Origin: Nepenthes gracilis | Taxonomy: Eukaryota > Streptophyta > Magnoliopsida > Caryophyllales > Nepenthaceae | Reading direction: 5' to 3' | NCBI GenBank assembly: GCA_033239525.1 | Contig: BSYO01000031.1 | Location: 4,441,353-4,505,352 of the forward strand | DNA: 64,000 nt | Part shown: one piece after another, positions 57,702 to 64,000 of the stretch | Numbering within the stretch: position 1 is the first letter of the stretch | Layout of the letters: the number at the start of each line of letters is the position of its first letter | Notes under the pieces: generated by a model | Told to the model about the DNA's origin: nothing | Databases searched by the model: none | What the model saw: the letters and a program-made list of their open reading frames with translations, nothing else | Made by a program: the position numbers and the translations under genes

Positions 57702-59400
57702 ATGCATAGGAGTGGATCGTTTAACGTACCTCCCTTCTTTAATCAGAGTAATTATGCCTATTGAAAGGTTCGAATGAGAGCCTTTCTCAAATCTATAGAT
57801 GAGCGCGTGTGGACTAGCACCCAAACTGAGTGGACTCCACCCAAAAGTGGTGATGAACCAAAAATTCTATCTTTGTGGTAAAAAAAAAACTTGATGCGTA
57901 TAATTGGAACAGTAAGAGATTATATACTATTTTTATGGCCGTATCTCCTGAAGAGTTTAAACGCATATCCATGTGTGAGACTGCAAAAGAAGCGTTGAAA
58001 ATTTTTGAAATCACTCACGAAAGAACTAAACTTGTCAAAAATTTAAAATTACAAATGCTAACCACTAGATTTGAAAAAAATCCTTATAAAAGATGATGAA
58101 ACGTTCGATGAGTTCTATGTGTAATTAAATGATATTGTGAATTTCACATTTAATTTAGGAGAGTATATTCCCGAAAATAGAATCGTTAGGAAAGTTCTTA
58201 GATCACTCCCTAAATGATTTAGACCTAAGATCACCGCTATCGAAGAAAGTAAAGATCTTGATAAAATAAAGATTGAAGAACTTGTAGGATCCTTTTAAAC
58301 TTATAAGCACACACTTCTACAATTAAGGAAGCAAAAATCAATAGCCCTAAAATCCGTTAGGGAAGAGAAGGATCATGACTCTGATGATGAGTCGAATAGT
58401 GATGAAGATTTTACCACATTTGTTAAAAATTTTAAAAAATTCTTAAAGAAAAATAAATCTTCATCTAACATATAAAGTGTGGATTTTAAGCGAACTTTAG
58501 AATCTAATAAGAAAGGCCAAAGTAAAGTTAAAGAATCCAAATCTAAAAATGTCCAACGTGTTTAATGCCACAAGTGTAAAGGTTTTGGTTATTATCGTAC
58601 CGAATGTCTAAATCTTAAAAGCTAACAAGGTCAAGCCTATAAAGCTAATGTGACCTTCAGCGATGACGAAGAAGAAGAGGCTAAAAAATGTTTTGAAGAT
58701 GGCCCTGTCAAGTACGTGGCAATTATTACTTCAATGTGTGAAAATGATGAATGCTTAGAGGCAAGTCTTAAGCTATCTGATGACTCTAAAAATGAGTTAA
58801 AATTTGATCTATATGACCTTTAGAATGCTTATGATAAATTATTTAAAGAATACTTTCAAATTAAGAAAACGAATATGCCATTCAAGCACAAATTGACAAA
58901 AATAAAAAAAGAAAAATTAGTTCTAAAATCCGAATTAGACATAAAAGTGTAAGAAGTTAAGAATCTAAAAAGCTCATTTACTGAAAAATTACAACTCTTG
59001 AATTTGATCTTGAGACTGCTCTCAATGATTTGAAACAATTTTCAAATGGGTCCAAAAAATTGGACCATATGCTCAGGTTGAAAAAAATTATAGGAAATAA
59101 AATCGGGTTAGGTTACTCAGAAAATTTCTTAAATGCCAATGTTAAATCAAAAATTGTATTTGTCCGACCTTCTTCCACACCAAGACAAAGTAGCACATTG
59201 TCTAGCCATATTGATAGTCGTTGAGAGTTTTCCCAGAGAAGTTGACAAGTGTCCAAAACGTTAGGAAGCAATCATATAGCTCAGACGTCAAGGCTAAATA
59301 TGTTCCAACATGTCATGGGTGCGGCATCATTAGTCATATTCGCCCCCATTGTCCCATACTTTTACGTCAAAATAAGTCACGGTAAAACTCTAAAATAGAG
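57702..59400 (+). pseudogene. S1 Gag with two zinc knuckles
   Basis: The ATG at 57702 gives MHRSGSFNVPPFFNQSNYAY, then a stop at codon 21; the usual Sirevirus start is similar. Further on: RMRAFLKSIDERVWTSTQTE, SPEEFKRISMCETAKEALKI, DETFDEFYV, then PKITAIEESKDLDKIKIEEL (the UBN2 core), a charged SDDESNSDED stretch, the first knuckle CHKCKGFGYYRTEC (about 58568), acidic and coiled-coil-prone sequence, and a second knuckle CHGCGIISHIRPHC (about 59318-59359). Both knuckles keep CCHC. At least ten stops or frameshifts are present. Confidence 0.85.
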
Positions 59401-60042
59401 CATCTCATTCATCACATCAAACATCTAAATAATTAAGTAATGAATTTAAGTAATACCATAAACTGTGGCAAGAAATTGTGGATCCAAAAAAGTGAGCTCT
59501 ATTACCCTTTGATCATCCGTGACAAAAAGGGGGGAGATCAGTTTGTGTCCTTGATGATAGGGAGAGCCTTTATTTTTGTTGTTAGGGGGAGGATGCTCAT
59601 TTTATTTGTAATACTGCTGCTCTTTCCTTGTGATGCACTTATTATGTTTTTTGTTTTGATTGTTGCTATCGGGTTATTCTTGATAGGGGGAGACAAAATT
59701 GTACTATTTCTGCTCGGGGGAGTTCTCATTTTGCTTTTCTTATGTGTATTTACCTCCTATTATATTTTTGCTATTTCTGCACTAACCATGTCTGTCCAGG
59801 AATAGCTGCTCTTCCCTGGTGCACAGTTGACGGATGATTTTGAAGTTTGGATTTTTGTAACTCATTGTATTGTGTCAATTGTCTCAAGGCATCTTGTATT
59901 ATGGTTACTTGTATTTTTTTTCTAGGAGTATATTTTTATATACACGGGTTCTATCTTGGTGGTGTCTGAACCCGTACTTATCATGTACTTTTGTTTATGC
60001 TTTGTTTTGGATTTTTATCGCGGAATTGCCAAAGGGGGAGAT
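59401..60042 (+). other. S1 post-gag region with repeated polypurine tracts
   Basis: After KLWIQKSELY (protease-proximal in Sireviruses) the sequence passes at about 59490-59525 into AAAAAGGGGGGAGATC, then AGGGGGAGGATG (59585), ATAGGGGGAGAC (59682), TCGGGGGAGTT (59715) and AAAGGGGGAGATTG (60031) at the LTR. Multiplied polypurine tracts before the 3' LTR are a known Sirevirus feature. The 121-codon hydrophobic open frame here is judged spurious. Confidence 0.75.
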
Positions 60043-61117
60043 TGTTAGTCGTCTTGTGTATTGGTACATTTCGTGACTTCACAGGGGTATTCGATTATCT
60101 GCAACATCACCTGTGCTTGGAAGACTTTCATCTGTCTCAAGCTAGCGGATCATTATCGTTACTTCTCAGTGTTCACGCCGCATTATTCTCTGTTTCAACC
60201 TCTTCAGGGATTGGCGCCCACTGGACGCCCGAGACACCATCTAGGTGGTTCCCATGCCGCGTACACTCAGTAAGCGCTCGAGGTGCACATCGAGCACATT
60301 TAACAGAATCAAGCGCTCGTTGTGCGTCCCTTTTGCGCTCGAGCGCCCACACCCTTAACTCTCCTAAACCTAACCCATGCTCGCCGAGCTTTCGAGCGGC
60401 GCGGGTCTTTGTGTTTAACGGTTCATTATTTTTAAACTTTTTTTTGGCTCTATATATATATGTGTCTTATGTTTTTGAAACCTTAACGCTCCCAACAGAA
60501 TTTTAAGGAGCCTTTCACTCTTGCTAAGCCATCTATCTTTTGCTCCATCATTGAGAAAACTTCATTTTAATGCTCGTGCTCCATTGACAAAGTTTTTTCT
60601 ACTTATCATGGTCTCCATTTACATCTCTTCTTGTTGAGTAACCTTCATGGCTACGTTGGTGGTGTGAACACGGGATTCCAGTGGCATTTGGTCCTTCAAG
60701 CGGTTCGAGAGGGAAGATTGACGTGAAGACCGGAAGGCGTTCAGTTCCGTTACCGCGGGCAAATCCAATGAGTTCTTTGGTAGGGATTACAAAATGGGAG
60801 TAAGTAGGCTAGGTTAGCGCGTCGTTACCACCTTATCTGTAAGTTGATTTTTATAGTACACTTCTTCCCTGGTCGTTGAAACCCGGAGAATTTTTCTCGA
60901 TTACCGTGAGTATCAAGTTTTTCCTTTGTCACCAAAAAACTTGTCTTATTATTATTATTATTATTATTGTTGCTTTACTTTTATTTTCGAATTACTCGTA
61001 TCATCTAGATACAAATATTTTTACGTGTATTGAGTATTTGATTATATACTATTTCTGTTAATTTATTATACGGGGTCAAAATATTATTGTGCAATTTGGA
61101 TCAAAACGGTCTTTTCA
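60043..61117 (+). repeat. 3' LTR of S1 (1075 bp)
   Basis: It starts TGTTAGTCGTCTTGTG and ends ACGGTCTTTTCA, then TSD ATAGT. It contains the perfect 12-bp palindrome GCGCTCGAGCGC near 60335-60346 and a TATATATATG tract near 60454. Confidence 0.92.
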
Positions 61118-61122
61118 ATAGT

Positions 61123-64000
61123 AAGCCCAAAAAATTTAAAAATACTGATGTAAAGGTTAGGACTTATAGCCCTTAAATATGGGAATTGTCAAATCGGGTT
61201 GGTTAGGCTTGATCATTCTATTAAAAATTATAATTGTATCCATCTATATATAAAATAGGACTGAGCCATAAAAATTTATTTATTTTTAAATATTTTTATT
61301 TATAAAATCCTTATTTACACAAGAAATTTTTTTAAAAAAAAAAGAATGTAGTTCAAAAAATAACATATTTAAATTAAAATAATATTACCTAAAAACATTT
61401 TAAATAAATAAACATTACACTAAAATCTTATTAACTGTATAAAAATATTATTTATTGATCTAAACTTAATTGTTTTTAAAGAAATCATAATTTAGGTCAA
61501 ACTGGTTATTTTTATTTGTAATCGCACATGAACTAAAAAAATTAATGAGATATAACCTTTTAACTGTATTTATTATAATTACATATATTAATTATATATC
61601 ATGGAATTGTGGATTAAGCAAATCCAATTAATCGATCAATTCAATTTTGATTGTTTATGAGAATGTCGTCAATGATAGACATTCCTTTTAAAATTAAAAG
61701 GGGTTTTATTTTTTAAAAATAGAAAAATATTTATTTTATTTATCTTAATTATTTATTTTTAATAAATAATTATAATATAATTATTTTAAAATAATTAATT
61801 TTTTTATAAACTAGGGCAACGTATGAGGCTCATCTATTGGGTAGAACGTTCTGAGGCATTGTCTTCCCAACTAAGATAGCTGCCGAGTCAATAATATTGG
61901 AAACGTGTTGGGTACGTCAATGCCATTATTCAAACCACGTGGAGGGATATACTGACTTGGATGCCTTCCTCTAACTTGCACAACTTACCCACCGCTACAT
62001 AAAATTATTTATAGAATAATTAATTAAAGTCGATTGAAATTAATACAATCCTTAGACTTAAATTATTATATAAATTAGAAAATTGGATAAAATCTTTTAT
62101 TAATATAAAAAATTATAAGTCTAATTTTCGTAACTGAAAATTCTAATCTTATGTACCATAATAATTTAACGAGATATTAAAAATATATAATATTCACTTC
62201 TTGACATATTCTCTAACATTTAAGTCAAAAATTTTTCTCAAAAAAATAAAAAGATACTAAAAAAAAATAAATAAAAGGGCGGATGAATGTTGAATTTTTG
62301 TGAATATGAAAGACAGGGGGCTCCATTCTAAGTATCTTGGCTTCTGGCGCTTGTATGCTAATCTATCTCTTGTCCTCATCCTTGGCTAAGGAATTGTATT
62401 TATAGTCGAGGCTTCAATTGGTTTGCCAATTCAAAACTATTGTTTGTAATTGAAGGCGTTATGTTATGTTATATTAAATAACAATCAATACTATTATTGT
62501 ATAACCGTTGTTTGAATTGGTTTAATAACCATCCAATCATTAATGATTAATATTTTATTTGGTTATTACTAAACCAGATTGTTTATGTGTGAATTATTAC
62601 TATTTGATTAATTGTAACCGTTTGTCAAAATTTAATATTTTTCTTATTATTTTGTCAGGTCATTGCTTGCCTTAACCTTACATGCTCTTCGTTATCCATT
62701 TATTCATACGATCGGCTTAAGTCTCAGCATCTGTATTTGAATTGTTGATATTTAGATCCCATTTTCAAATTAAGTTGGGCGCGATCACACCTGAGCCCTA
62801 CCCAATAGAAATGAAATGGAAGTAATAGTAAAATAGTAAAAAAAAAAAAAAATGAGAGCAAGTGAAATTAAATTAGTGTTTTATTGTTTCTATTTTAATT
62901 GTTTTGACATATAAGTGAAAAATAATATTATAGGTCATTTTATATTTTCTTCCTTATAGAAGAGATAACACTATGATCATTAATGAATCAGGATGAATTA
63001 GAAAGATGAAGAGGCGACTGAAGAGTGGAAAAAGGCCACTCTGGCCATGGTGGCTGGTGGAAGTCAAGTTATGCCAAAGGTATGAAATGTAATCTAACAG
63101 CTCATTTGATATGATAACAATTTTATTTTTAATAAAATTATTATTTTACTATTTAGTTACTTTAATGATAAAAATAATTATTTCAAATGGAATTGTTATT
63201 TATTCTGAATAAGAAAACTATTCTAAGATATTTTTTCTATTTAACCTTATCTTAAATTAGACTCAATTAAAGGAGAATTTAAGTTGAACACAGGTTGGGT
63301 TTCATCAAAAATTTATAACCATTAAATCAGATCAGGTTGGGCTTCTTTATAATCTAAACTAGGTCATTTGGGTCGAGATATAGATTTTTTTAAATTTTTA
63401 GATATTTTTTTAAATATTAATAGGTACAAAAAAATAACTAAAATATAAATTATTTTTAAAAATTATAATATTTAAATTAAAATATTACCTAATTGTATAT
63501 TTAAATAGAGAATTATTATATAAAAATTTTTAATTACACAAAAACATGCCTAAGTATATTTAAATAAAGTATTTTTATATAAAAATTATTAATAATATAA
63601 AAATATAATATATTGAAATAGTTTTTTAAACTTGATATTTATTTAAAATAAAATATATACTTATAAAAATTATATAATCCGGGTTAAGTTGGTTCAAATC
63701 AGTTGTTTTTAACCCTATTCGTACCCTCCCCCAAAAATAATAATTCCTTCTTGACATTGTTAGTCTATATTTTTTATATACCTTAGCCAAAGTTTATAAA
63801 ATTTTAGATAAGTAAGACCAAATAGATTAGATAATTAGATTTTGATTAGATCTATTTAAATTTTTTAATATATATTAAAATATTATTTTTTTAGGTAATG
63901 ATAAAAAAAGTCATTTTATGATGATGTTTTAGTTATTTATTTATGTTATTAGTGTTTATTAAATATTAAAAAATTAATTTTTAATTAAATTTGACATATT
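61123..64000. other. AT-rich region without supported genes
   Basis: Very AT-rich. Two stretches, about 61150-61520 and 63290-63720, share phrases (a CGGGTTGG-like start, TATTTAAATTAAAATA and TATTACCTAA) and may be copies of one old dispersed repeat. At 62961-63080 there is an exon-like stretch between a strong splice-acceptor-like tract and GTATGA, but stops in all frames from the first acceptor make it doubtful. Confidence 0.4.

Larger units (their letters stand above)
54153..61117 (+). mobile_element. Sirevirus-type copia derivative S1 without pol
   Basis: LTRs at 54153-57658 (split by a solo LTR) and 60043-61117 flank a 2.4 kb interior. The TSD ATAGT is perfect (54148-54152 and 61118-61122). 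Without the solo LTR and its TSD copy, the 5' LTR is 1076 bp against 1075 bp for the 3' LTR. The interior has a long Gag with two zinc knuckles and a cluster of polypurine tracts before the 3' LTR, both Sirevirus traits, but no protease, integrase, RT or RNase H. Confidence 0.9.

Noticed and set aside
59440..59805. 121-codon open frame rich in Leu, Ile, Val and Phe, looking like a multi-span membrane protein
   Set aside because: It overlaps the Sirevirus polypurine-tract region. The T-rich sequence between the tracts naturally encodes hydrophobic residues, and no env-like start, signal or family motif is seen.

Overview
This window is plant nuclear DNA made almost entirely of transposable elements. 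The evidence is the presence of Ty3/gypsy and Ty1/copia LTR retrotransposons primed by initiator tRNA-Met, a Sirevirus-type copia, a FAR1-like Mutator transposase, a CACTA (TNP2-like) transposase and a LINE zinc-binding fragment. A flowering plant, probably a eudicot with a repeat-rich genome, is the best guess; I cannot name the species. About 85% of the window falls inside elements whose edges I could place, most of them by 5-bp target-site duplications (TSDs). No intact host gene was found, and every transposon coding region carries stops, frameshifts or deletions.

Layout: (1) 1-5822, minus: gypsy element G1, cut by the window edge, with gag, protease, RT and RNase H remains and a 2.4 kb 5' LTR; it sits in a LINE fragment (5823-6141). 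(2) 6973-8957: CACTA relic ending in subterminal repeats. (3) 9058-23451, plus: copia element K1 (TSD TGATT). Its gag gene is split by a whole gypsy element, G2 (10225-18941, minus, TSD ACAAG), which keeps only a broken gag. (4) 23692-36978, minus: LTR element L1 with 2.3 kb LTRs and a non-coding interior. Its right LTR is split by a 6.7 kb MULE (29628-36322, 9-bp TSD), which itself holds a ~1 kb inverted-repeat element. (5) 38269-44146, minus: copia element K3 (TSD GTGAT), lacking the RT core. (6) 44734-50467, plus: copia element K2, related to K1 by gag and pol. (7) about 51810-52770: LTR-like remnant. (8) 54153-61117, plus: Sirevirus derivative S1 (TSD ATAGT) without pol. Its 5' LTR is split by a G-family solo LTR (54430-56854, TSD CTCGC). 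(9) 61123-64000: AT-rich sequence with no supported gene.

The clearest biological themes are these. G1, G2 and L1 share a primer-binding leader and LTR motifs, and look like a reductive series: gag-pol, then gag only, then non-coding. Several unrelated LTR families carry clusters of WRKY W-box cores (TTGACC/T) near their promoters. The G-family LTRs carry fast-changing GCCGG-cored tandem arrays and a conserved long-range inverted repeat downstream of the likely transcription start. Nesting gives a relative order of insertion events. These are readings by eye; identities and ages were not computed.
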